A model generated the notes under the pieces. It had not been told where the DNA came from. It worked only from the letters and a program-made list of their open reading frames with translations, and searched no databases. A program made the position numbers and the translations under genes. From an uncultured Collinsella sp. (GTDB taxonomy: Bacteria > Actinomycetota > Coriobacteriia > Coriobacteriales > Coriobacteriaceae), in contig CAJLLB010000026.1 in NCBI GenBank assembly GCA_905207425.1, forward strand, positions 1 through 17,572: 17,572 bases of DNA, in the 5' to 3' direction. This document shows, piece after piece, positions 1 to 6,946 of the stretch; position 1 is the stretch's first letter; each line of letters begins with the position of its first letter.

Positions 1-119
1 CCGACGCTGCAAGCCCGCCAGAGCGGCAATCTGCCTTTCAACTTCGGCGGCATGACCAGAAGGTCAATGCCGCCTTGTTTCAAGGCACCTTGCTCGCTTT
101 GGCGGGTTTTCGCTGTCGG
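1..119. repeat. Long imperfect palindrome, possibly cut by the window edge
   Basis: The segment folds back on itself almost completely. Central arms 46-57 and 62-74 pair around a 4-nt loop with one bulged A. Further out, 32-37 pairs with 82-87, 26-29 with 90-93, 14-25 with 95-106 (one G-T wobble), and CCGAC (1-5) with GTCGG (115-119). TTTT follows the inner part at 107-110. Because the outermost pairing reaches base 1, the element may extend beyond the window. No convincing gene end was found here: two plus frames are open throughout and the third stops at 53-55. It could be a terminator of an upstream gene, a palindromic mobile remnant or a structured RNA. Confidence 0.6.
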
Positions 120-151
120 TGCCATAACATCGGCGTTGCTGTGGCTGTCGG

Positions 152-191
152 AAATGATCCGTTGGGGACGGAGGAAAACGGATCATTTTTT
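152..191 (+). terminator. Rho-independent terminator
   Basis: A perfect 12-bp inverted repeat (AAATGATCCGTT at 152-163, AACGGATCATTT at 177-188) encloses a 13-nt purine-rich loop and runs into six T residues (186-191). It would end transcription arriving from left of the window and insulate the tgt promoter. Confidence 0.8.
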
Positions 192-195
192 ATCC

Positions 196-242
196 TGGTG
201 CATTGGTGCATTGGTGCAAGGGGACAGGTTTCCTTTGCATCA
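196..242. repeat. Tandem 8-mer joined to a GGGGACAGG hairpin
   Basis: TGGTGCAT is repeated at 196-203 and 204-211 and again as TGGTGCAA at 212-219. The third unit also forms the left arm of a hairpin with TTGCATCA (235-242; one G-T wobble). GGGGACAGG lies in the loop and CCTT in the descending side. The same GGGGACA...CCTT core recurs near 14193 and 16937. Confidence 0.55.
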
Positions 243-278
243 GTTTCTGTCGAGTCGGTGCTCTTTGCGGGTTGCCCG

Positions 279-284
279 TATAAT
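279..284 (+). promoter_or_regulatory. Probable -10 box of the tgt promoter
   Basis: A perfect TATAAT lies 38 nt before the tgt start codon. No good -35 hexamer is seen at 16-18 bp upstream (the region reads CGGTGC) and there is no extended -10 TG, so the promoter may be weak or activator-dependent. Transcription would begin near 290, inside the dyad that follows. Confidence 0.5.
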
Positions 285-285
285 G

Positions 286-306
286 GGTTGCGTATGAACC
301 GCAACC
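286..306. promoter_or_regulatory. Perfect 7-bp dyad at the predicted tgt transcription start
   Basis: GGTTGCG (286-292) and CGCAACC (300-306) are perfect inverted repeats around TATGAAC. The dyad fills the space between the -10 box and the AAGGAG ribosome binding site (307-312). It could be a repressor operator or a 5' hairpin gating ribosome access. It is too small to be a preQ1 riboswitch of a known class. Confidence 0.4.
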
Positions 307-321
307 AAGGAGTTCCAGTTT

Positions 322-1461
<1,140 letters not shown>

Positions 1462-1471
1462 GGGCGACAGA

Positions 1472-1549
1472 CACGCTTGCAGAGCGTGGACAACGGCAAT
1501 GGTCGAGCGCCAGCCGGTCGTCGCATTCGCTGACACCGGCTGCGCGACC
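1472..1549 (+). other. Structured region between tgt and the LOG gene
   Basis: Two stem-loops lie in the 213-bp gap. The first is CACGCT (1472-1477) with AGCGTG (1483-1488) around a 5-nt loop. The second is long: CAGCCGGT (1511-1518) pairs perfectly with ACCGGCTG (1535-1542), and the stem extends with bulges through GCG/CGC to GGTC (1501-1504) with GACC (1546-1549). Neither is followed by T residues. They could stabilise the tgt 3' end or form a leader ahead of the terminator at 1611. No known riboswitch consensus is recognised. Confidence 0.4.
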
Positions 1550-1610
1550 GCTGACCGATAGCTTGCAAGTGCTTGATGCATCGTGGGTACCATACCGAAT
1601 AGTTGATGCT

Positions 1611-1658
1611 CGGGCGGGTGTTTGACGCATGGCGTCGACCCCGCCCGTTTTTCTTTTT
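1611..1658 (+). terminator. Strong terminator directly before the LOG ribosome binding site
   Basis: CGGGCGGG (1611-1618) pairs perfectly with CCCGCCCG (1640-1647). Inside the loop a second stem, GACGC (1624-1628) with GCGTC (1632-1636), closes on ATG. A T-rich run follows (1648-1658). Only 16 nt separate the run from the LOG start codon, too little for a promoter, so LOG transcripts must either read through this terminator or start inside it. Confidence 0.75.
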
Positions 1659-1674
1659 CTCGATAGGAGTACCC

Positions 1675-2433
1675 ATGATTAAGAATGAGAACGTCGAGGG
1701 CGAGCCTGCCTACGACGAGACGTACCGCCGCGGCCCCGTGGTCATGCGCGGCCCCATGATTCCCAAGGACAACACCTACGCCAACCTGCTGGCGCCCGAA
1801 GATTCGACTGACTGGCTGCATGCCGATCCCTGGCGCGTGCTGCGCATTCAGGCCGAGTTTGTCGATGGCTTCGGCGCGCTTGCCGAGCTTGGTCCTGCGG
1901 TGACCATCTTCGGTAGCGCCCGCACGCCCAAGACCGATCCGCTTTACAAGGCGGCGCGCACCGTCGGGCGCAAAATCGCCCAGCGCGGCGTGGCGGTTAT
2001 CACCGGCGGCGGTCCCGGCATCATGGAGGCGGCCAACAGGGGAGCGGCGAGTGTCAACGGCAAGTCAGTTGGCCTGGGCATTGAATTGCCGCACGAGCAG
2101 GGGCTCAATAAATACGTGAACCTCGGCATGGACTTCCGTTACTTCTTTGTGCGCAAGACCATGTTCGTCAAATACAGCTCGGGTGCCATCGTGTTTCCCG
2201 GAGGTTTTGGTACGCTCGACGAAATGTTTGAGGTGCTCACGCTGGTGCAGACACACAAGGTCAAGCGCATGCCGCTCGTTTTGGTGGGAACCGAGTACTG
2301 GCAGGGCCTGTTCGACTGGCTCAACGGCCCGGTGATGGACGCCGGTATGATCAGCCCGCTCGATCCCGAGCTCGTGCATATCACCGACGACCTCAACGAA
2401 GCCGTCGACATCGCCCTGAGCGGGCTGATGTAG
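1675..2433 (+). CDS. LOG family protein (TIGR00730-type, Rossmann fold)
   Basis: The 252-aa product carries both hallmarks of the LOG ('lonely guy')/YvdD-like fold: the glycine-rich loop GGGPGIMEA (111-119) and PGGFGTLDE (175-183). Characterised members release cytokinin-type bases from nucleoside 5'-monophosphates or act as nucleotide 5'-monophosphate nucleosidases; the actual substrate here cannot be read from sequence. About 70 residues precede the core, as in the longer actinobacterial forms. The ATG at 1675 was chosen because AGGAG (1665-1669) sits just upstream; an in-frame ATG at 1603 lies before the terminator and lacks a site. Codons 212-252 are duplicated at 6654-6779, on the other side of the accessory block, so this 3' end may itself have arrived with that block. 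Confidence 0.93.
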   Translation: MIKNENVEGEPAYDETYRRGPVVMRGPMIPKDNTYANLLAPEDSTDWLHADPWRVLRIQAEFVDGFGALAELGPAVTIFGSARTPKTDPLYKAARTVGRKIAQRGVAVITGGGPGIMEAANRGAASVNGKSVGLGIELPHEQGLNKYVNLGMDFRYFFVRKTMFVKYSSGAIVFPGGFGTLDEMFEVLTLVQTHKVKRMPLVLVGTEYWQGLFDWLNGPVMDAGMISPLDPELVHITDDLNEAVDIALSGLM

Positions 2434-2465
2434 GGCGCTGTGACTGTTGTTATAGTAATGTGAAC

Positions 2466-2520
2466 GGCATACTGATGCTATTTAACATCAGTATGCCATC
2501 AAAACGGGGTATACTGATGC
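2466..2520. promoter_or_regulatory. Operator of the toxin-antitoxin operon, three half-sites
   Basis: GGCATACTGATG (2466-2477) and CATCAGTATGCC (2486-2497) form a perfect 12-bp inverted repeat around 8 nt. A third copy of the half-site, TATACTGATGC (2510-2520), lies in direct orientation to the first. RelB/DinJ antitoxins and their toxin complexes typically repress their own promoters through such palindromes. TATACT (2510-2515) within the third copy is a good -10 candidate, although no clear -35 box was found. Confidence 0.7.
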
Positions 2521-2545
2521 AAAAGACGAGGCGAGGAGGTCGCGT

Positions 2546-2845
2546 ATGTCTACTGCAACGGTTAAGCCTACGACGGTTCGCATCGAAGAGGGGCTCAAGG
2601 AACAGGCGACTGAGTTCTTGGATTCGGTCGGCCTCAGCCTCAATTCCTATCTCAATCTTGCCGTTCGGCAGCTTGTAAATCAGCGAAAGATTCCTTTTGA
2701 GATTGTAGGAAGGGCGGAGGTGCCCAACGAGGCGACGAGGCGTGCCATGGTGATCGCCGAGGCTCATGAGTTGGGGATTTTGCCGGACGATAGCCCGTCA
2801 TTCAACAACGCTGATGAGCTTATGTCATTCCTCGATGAGGAATAG
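2546..2845 (+). CDS. RelB/DinJ family type II antitoxin
   Basis: The 99-aa protein has the expected architecture of a RelB/DinJ antitoxin. An N-terminal ribbon-helix-helix (about residues 8-45) starts with TTVRIEEGLK and continues with LDSVGLSLNSYLNLAVRQLV. A charged C-terminal tail ends ADELMSFLDEE and would wrap and neutralise the toxin. The ATG follows a strong GAGGAGGT site (2533-2540). The toxin gene begins 2 nt after its stop, so the two are co-translated. Upstream lies a palindromic operator that it probably binds. It is less G/C-rich in codon use than the flanking housekeeping genes, consistent with transfer. The family call is confident; the exact subfamily is not. Confidence 0.9.
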   Translation: MSTATVKPTTVRIEEGLKEQATEFLDSVGLSLNSYLNLAVRQLVNQRKIPFEIVGRAEVPNEATRRAMVIAEAHELGILPDDSPSFNNADELMSFLDEE

Positions 2846-2847
2846 CG

Positions 2848-3156
2848 ATGTTCGAGATTAAAGTCGAGGCTCAATTTAGGGCGGACTACAAACGAACGAT
2901 GCGCATGCATCCGCAGCTAAAGAGTGAGTTTAAGGCGGCAGTCGCAGAGCTTGCAGCTCACGGCTCGCTTCCCGCGGAATATGGCGCCCATGAGCTTTCA
3001 AACCCGGGCGGAAACTACAACGGCCACATCGATTTCCACCTATCCGATGGCTTGGTCGACGTGGTCGTTCTCTACTTACCGCATAAGACTAATCCTGTGA
3101 TCCGGCTGGTCAGAATGGGCTCGCATGAGGAGCTGTTCCAGGGCCCGCAGGGCTGA
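2848..3156 (+). CDS. YafQ/RelE-like mRNA interferase toxin
   Basis: This 102-aa basic protein follows the antitoxin by 2 nt, the standard antitoxin-first order. It fits the YafQ branch of the RelE fold, whose members cut mRNA on the ribosome. Landmarks are LPAEYGAHEL with His48, FHLSDG with His64 and Asp67, the core strand VDVVVLY (70-76), and the closing MGSHEELF with His93 and Phe97. These line up approximately with YafQ residues His50, His63, Asp67, His87 and Phe91, so the active site looks complete. The HLSD spacing is one residue shorter than in E. coli YafQ. GAGGAA (2837-2842), inside the antitoxin end, could serve as ribosome binding site. Activity is inferred from family. Confidence 0.88.
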   Translation: MFEIKVEAQFRADYKRTMRMHPQLKSEFKAAVAELAAHGSLPAEYGAHELSNPGGNYNGHIDFHLSDGLVDVVVLYLPHKTNPVIRLVRMGSHEELFQGPQG

Positions 3157-3169
3157 TTGCCGATTTCTA

Positions 3170-3236
3170 AGTTGCGGTGGAATAGGGATTGATTGACGGC
3201 TAATAAGTCAAAAACAGTCCCTATTTCACCGCAACT
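3170..3236 (+). repeat. Dispersed palindromic repeat, copy 1
   Basis: AGTTGCGGTGGAATAGGGA (3170-3188) pairs with TCCCTATTTCACCGCAACT (3218-3236) over 19 bp with a single G-T wobble at the eleventh position. An inner stem TTGAC (3193-3197)/GTCAA (3207-3211) lies in the loop. It sits between the convergent toxin and TOTE genes, and its right arm encodes the last five residues and stop codon of the TOTE protein. There is no T-run on the plus strand, so termination is uncertain. Confidence 0.75.
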
Positions 3237-6232
3237 GCTGGGGGTACCCCGTTCGTCGCCGCGGCCTCCGGTTCCACTTTTCGCTGAATTTCGCTCAAAA
3301 GCTCGGCTGCGACTTCGCTGCTTTTGAAACGAATGCTGCAGTCTTCTTTCTTTGGGAAAGCCAGCAACGGAATAGCTCCGTACCAGACAGTTTCCTCGTC
3401 AATCACTGATGCGCACAGGCGTCCTTCGGCTTTGATGAGATAGTTGACGTTCATCTCGGCAAAAATCGCTTTCACGTCATCGCGTGGAGTTGAAGCAATA
3501 GAAATCTCAAGGGCAATTCCACGGGTAGCGGCATCCGCGAGTGCAGCGGCGAGCTTTTCAAGGCATGCGGCGGACGCGTAGGGTGCGGCAATAAAAATGC
3601 TTTTCGATGCGTTCTCGATGTCATTCACTAAAGCCTCCACGGCTCTTGCCGACCTAACGAGGATGTTTCGATCGTCCTGTCTGTTGTCGTTTGCCGCAAA
3701 GACTTCATACCCCAGCTTGGCGTAGGTCTTGAGCCTCTTTTGGTACATGCGCGCGAACATGGGTATCGACAGGTCAACATAGTCGAATATCTCAACCCGC
3801 TGTTTGCCCTCGTGGCTTCTGTGTAGCCTACCTGCCTGCTGCGTTATGCTGCCGTCCCAAGATATTGGAGTGGCAATGAGCAAAGTGTCAAGGTAAGACA
3901 GGTCGAAGCCCTCGCCCAGAAGACTTTCAGTTGCGACGATGATTCGATGATCATGCTCAAAGCTGGGAAGACTCTTCAGTATTGCTTTTCTTTCTTTGGC
4001 GTCGATTTCTCCGGTTAAGAGTATGGGTTCGTGTCCACGGCTTTGAAGTAGCCTGCATAGCTCTTCGGCATGCTTTTTTCTTTTAGATAGCACAAGCGGA
4101 TGCCGGCCGTTTGATGCGGCCTCGAGGGCGTCCTCGATAATTGCTTCGTTTCTCGCGGCGTGTACACACAGGAGATCGAGAATTTGGTTAAAGGATGCTC
4201 CTGGTCCGTAGGTGGGTAATCGAATTCCGGTGAAACGCGGTCTAACAATGCGCTGAATCCCCTGTTGGATTGCTTGCGTTTTTAGATCGACGACATAGCG
4301 AACCGGGCCGCAGAGCATCGAGAGTGCCCGCGTGAGTCCGTCCGAACGCTCGGGCGTTGCGGAAAGGCCATATACATATTTGGCAGGAGCGGACTTGAGG
4401 ACAAGCTCAAGCTGTGGCGCGGCCGCATGGTGGCATTCGTCACAGATGATGAGACTGTAATCGCGAACGAACTCCTTGGCTAATGACTCGCCGGTTTGGG
4501 GATCCTTGCCGGATAGCGACTGGAATGAAGCAATGTCGATGAGACGGCTTATGGCGGTCTTGCCTCCTCCGATTTGCCCAATGAGCGGAGGCTGTCTTTT
4601 GCTGATTCGTCCCTTTGGGGTTCGGACGGGCTCTCTGTTGTCCGTGATGTCGAGAAATCGTTCGAGTTGGGATTTCCATTGGGCAATGAGCGCAGTTTTA
4701 GGAACGATGACGAGCGTTGGAAGACCAATGGCAGCAATAAGATAAGCTCCGATGACGGTTTTGCCGAACCCCGTCGGTGCGGACATGATCCCGTCTTCAT
4801 AGCTGAGCATCTGTTCAGCGACAATTTGCTGTTCAGGGCGAAGAGTCCCTTTAAATGCCATCGCAATTGGATGGCTCGACTTGCGTTTGTCTGAATAGTG
4901 GGCAGAAACGCCGGCTTCTTGAAGCAGCCGCTCAAGTTGAACCTTGCAGCCTCTGGGAATCGCGACGTAGCCATCTCTAAGTTCGCTGAGGTCTATGAAC
5001 CGCGGTTTGCCGAATACCGATTGATGCATAGATTGTGCGCGGAAGAATTCTGGGTTGGCAAATGTTGCAAGCCTGCGGACTTCCATTTGAGCTGCGGGAC
5101 TCAGAGATTTTTCGGGGATATAGAGCATATCGGTCTGCGTGACGGACAGCGATGACGGGAAGTCCCGCGGTGTGAGCGGAAGCCGCTTTCGCAGTCTCTG
5201 GGAATGTGGCACACCGGTGTTTGCCGCCGCAACGGCTGCTATTCCATGTGACCTATTTTCGATGCTCTCGATCAGATTTTGCACCGTCACGCGCGGGATT
5301 AACTGGATTTGCGAAAGGTAAAGCCATTGATCGGGAAAGGGCTCAAATTGCTCGTCAACAAATACGCTGTTCCCTTTTCGCTGCGCTTTTCCTTGAAAAG
5401 GCAGCGCTATGAGATTTCCAAAGCCGCCCTCAGGAATGGTGGACTGCGCGGGCAGCATTCGGTCAAATGCTTTGAAGGTGATTGTCTTGTTCAGTATCGC
5501 CGCTTCGGTGATAAGGCTGCTTCCAAAATCTCGTGCGGTCTTTGCGCTGACGAGCTCTAGGAAGAAAAACCAGACATGTGCGCCGTCGCCCGATCTCGAT
5601 CGCTCAACTGCGACATCGATTCCGTGGCTTTTTGCGACATGTCGAATGGCTTTCGTCGCTTCTTTCCAATCGGCTCCGTCAAAATCGATGACCAGGACTT
5701 TCGTGTTACTGTCTTTATCGAGCACATATTGGCCTATAACGTCTCGAAGCCTATCGTCATTGCCTCTGAAATGGGCGATGATCGCGGCATCGCTCAACTC
5801 GGGGAAGACGCGGCTGCTGCATTCCGTGCATTTGACTCTCTGGTGGCTTGCTTTGGGGCAAATGCCTGACTTCCACTCATTTGCGCAGGCGGGCGTATAA
5901 CCAATTCCTCCGTCTTTTCTGCGGTACCCATGAGCGTAGACATCTTTGCGGCCAGTAAAGAGATTGCGGAAGAGCTCGAGTTTGTCGCGCGCTGGGCTTG
6001 CGCTGGTGACGATATCTTCGATCCGCGCCCGTCTATCGAAAGAATCGCCAGCTTTCTCCCATTCTTCCAGCGTTGTATAACGGATGTCTGGACCGCTGCT
6101 GCAGATAACGATTTGCTTGCGCGGATCCGAAGCGTGGACGACCGTTTTATTGAATTTGAATAAGGCGCTCCCGAAAAGGGCGTATTGATGCGTACCGTTG
6201 CTCATTTGAAAGCCATTCTTATCAGCGTTCAT
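3221..6232 (-). CDS. TOTE conflict-system protein: primase-polymerase fused to SF2 helicase and PLD-like domain
   Basis: This 1003-aa fusion reads as follows. A variable N-terminus (1-105). A zinc-binding knuckle with NEWKSGIC and CTEC (Cys116, Cys125, Cys135, Cys138). An archaeo-eukaryotic primase core with DFD (Asp183, Asp185), SGDGAHVW (His219) and AFDRMLPAQ (Asp257), followed by the GGFGNLIALP signature. A superfamily 2 helicase with Walker A APTGFGKT (485-492), DECHH (598-602), SATPER (624-629) and QQAGRLHR (798-805). A C-terminal PLD-like region (about 865-985). TOTE proteins are predicted anti-element defence factors acting on DNA or R-loop-like substrates; the mechanism is not established here. 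The PLD-like region lacks a recognisable HxK pair: the expected place reads LCASVIDEE. An in-frame stop lies 18 nt upstream of the ATG at 6232, and a second ATG is at 6205; neither has a clear ribosome binding site. GC content is visibly lower than in flanking genes. Confidence 0.87.
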   Translation of the reverse strand: MNADKNGFQMSNGTHQYALFGSALFKFNKTVVHASDPRKQIVICSSGPDIRYTTLEEWEKAGDSFDRRARIEDIVTSASPARDKLELFRNLFTGRKDVYAHGYRRKDGGIGYTPACANEWKSGICPKASHQRVKCTECSSRVFPELSDAAIIAHFRGNDDRLRDVIGQYVLDKDSNTKVLVIDFDGADWKEATKAIRHVAKSHGIDVAVERSRSGDGAHVWFFFLELVSAKTARDFGSSLITEAAILNKTITFKAFDRMLPAQSTIPEGGFGNLIALPFQGKAQRKGNSVFVDEQFEPFPDQWLYLSQIQLIPRVTVQNLIESIENRSHGIAAVAAANTGVPHSQRLRKRLPLTPRDFPSSLSVTQTDMLYIPEKSLSPAAQMEVRRLATFANPEFFRAQSMHQSVFGKPRFIDLSELRDGYVAIPRGCKVQLERLLQEAGVSAHYSDKRKSSHPIAMAFKGTLRPEQQIVAEQMLSYEDGIMSAPTGFGKTVIGAYLIAAIGLPTLVIVPKTALIAQWKSQLERFLDITDNREPVRTPKGRISKRQPPLIGQIGGGKTAISRLIDIASFQSLSGKDPQTGESLAKEFVRDYSLIICDECHHAAAPQLELVLKSAPAKYVYGLSATPERSDGLTRALSMLCGPVRYVVDLKTQAIQQGIQRIVRPRFTGIRLPTYGPGASFNQILDLLCVHAARNEAIIEDALEAASNGRHPLVLSKRKKHAEELCRLLQSRGHEPILLTGEIDAKERKAILKSLPSFEHDHRIIVATESLLGEGFDLSYLDTLLIATPISWDGSITQQAGRLHRSHEGKQRVEIFDYVDLSIPMFARMYQKRLKTYAKLGYEVFAANDNRQDDRNILVRSARAVEALVNDIENASKSIFIAAPYASAACLEKLAAALADAATRGIALEISIASTPRDDVKAIFAEMNVNYLIKAEGRLCASVIDEETVWYGAIPLLAFPKKEDCSIRFKSSEVAAELLSEIQRKVEPEAAATNGVPPAVAVK

Positions 6233-6635
6233 TGGGATGAGGGTACGTCATTTCAGCTTTATGAGATACGCGACTTCGATTTTGGTTCGGTAATAGTGGG
6301 GTACCGATCCGTGAGTGGCAATCAGCCGGTGCCAAAACGTGCGGCGGCTGTTGTTAAAGGTTTTTGACGGCTATGGGGCGGGTTGGCGGCGTGGGGAGGG
6401 GTTTTCGAATGACCCCGTGGTCAAATAACGTCAAATGTGAGTACTGCTGTTAATGTAGTCTCATTACATTTGGCAAGAATAGAATACCAATTCGACATTA
6501 TTCTATATATCTAACCTACCAAACACGGCATTTTGAGCCTTGGCAAGGCGTGAAATTAATCGAAACGATCGATTCGGCGAGATTTTGCTGCTACTAATTT
6601 GGTGGCAGTACTCATATTTGCCATTTTTTGTCCAG
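6233..6635. other. Gene-free AT-rich stretch upstream of the TOTE gene
   Basis: No coding frame with family features was found. The right-hand part (from about 6430) is much richer in A/T than the rest of the window and contains the inverted-repeat element 6432-6620. The left part must contain the minus-strand promoter of the TOTE gene, but no convincing -35/-10 pair could be assigned. Confidence 0.5.
6432..6620. repeat. 189-bp AT-rich element bounded by 16-bp inverted repeats
   Basis: CAAATGTGAGTACTGC (6432-6447) and GCAGTACTCATATTTG (6605-6620) are inverted repeats with one mismatch over 16 bp, and similarity continues a few bases outward. Between them are two further hairpins: ATAGAATA (6479-6486)/TATTCTAT (6499-6506) and AATCGA (6558-6563)/TCGATT (6569-6574). 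There is no transposase. It resembles a MITE-like non-autonomous element or an end sequence of the inserted block. It stops 15 nt before homology to the LOG gene resumes. Confidence 0.5.
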
Positions 6636-6779
6636 TGGGTACCGCGAGGGGGTCTGTTCGACTGGCCCAACGGCCCGGTGATGAGCGCCGGTATGATCAG
6701 CCCGCTCGATCCGGATCTGGTACACATTACCGACGACCTCAACGAGGCCGTTGACATTGCCCTGAGCGGGCTGATGTAG
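6636..6779 (+). pseudogene. Displaced 3' end of a LOG family gene
   Basis: Positions 6654-6779 match the last 126 nt of the intact LOG gene (2308-2433), including the stop codon, at about 90% identity (12 differences counted by eye). Weaker similarity starts near 6636. The encoded 41-residue tail differs at only three positions, and eight of the twelve base changes are silent. That pattern points to two alleles that diverged while functional, not to decay after duplication. No 5' part, start codon or glycine-rich motif remains, so it cannot make a working enzyme. Confidence 0.85.
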
Positions 6780-6791
6780 GGTAGCAAAAAT

Positions 6792-6850
6792 GGAACGGGG
6801 CTAAAAAGACCGGTGCGTAACGTTACATGTCAGTCATTTTAGCCCCGTCC
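6792..6850. terminator. Stem-loop after the LOG remnant, possible two-way terminator
   Basis: ACGGGGCTAAAA (6795-6806) pairs perfectly with TTTTAGCCCCGT (6837-6848), and two more G-C pairs form past a bulged A. The 30-nt loop contains the perfect palindrome GTAACGTTAC (6817-6826). On the minus strand the descending arm is followed shortly by ATTTTT, so it could end degV transcripts. On the plus strand there is no downstream T-run. It probably belonged to the original LOG locus. Confidence 0.5.
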
Positions 6851-6867
6851 CAAATGAACTGCTTCTA

Positions 6868-6933
6868 AGTTGCGGTGGAATAGGGATTGATTGACAGCTA
6901 ATAAGCCAAAACGGTCCCTATTTCACCGTAAAT
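6868..6933 (+). repeat. Dispersed palindromic repeat, copy 2
   Basis: The left arm (6868-6886) is identical to that of copy 1 and pairs with 6915-6933. The same internal G-T wobble is present. A second change (CCGTAA instead of CCGCAA) again leaves a G-T wobble on this strand. The 33 nt from TTCTAAG through GATTGAC are identical in copies 1 and 2. It lies 13 nt beyond the degV stop codon, between converging transcription units. Confidence 0.75.
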
Positions 6934-6946
6934 GATGTGGGCGTCC

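Noticed and set aside
1..55. Possible 3' end of an upstream gene stopping at 53-55
   Set aside because: The 17 codons resemble no family and lie within the long palindrome; the other two plus frames are open. It cannot be called.
2460..2678. Small frame through the toxin-antitoxin operator
   Set aside because: It overlaps the palindromes and the antitoxin gene out of frame and has no ribosome binding site.
6432..6620. Retron-like non-coding RNA
   Set aside because: No reverse transcriptase is nearby and the retron msr/msd layout is not evident.
6540..6653. Coding start of a small gene leading into the LOG remnant
   Set aside because: The frame before 6636 is AT-rich, has no homology to LOG and no ribosome binding site; the ATG is a chance opening.
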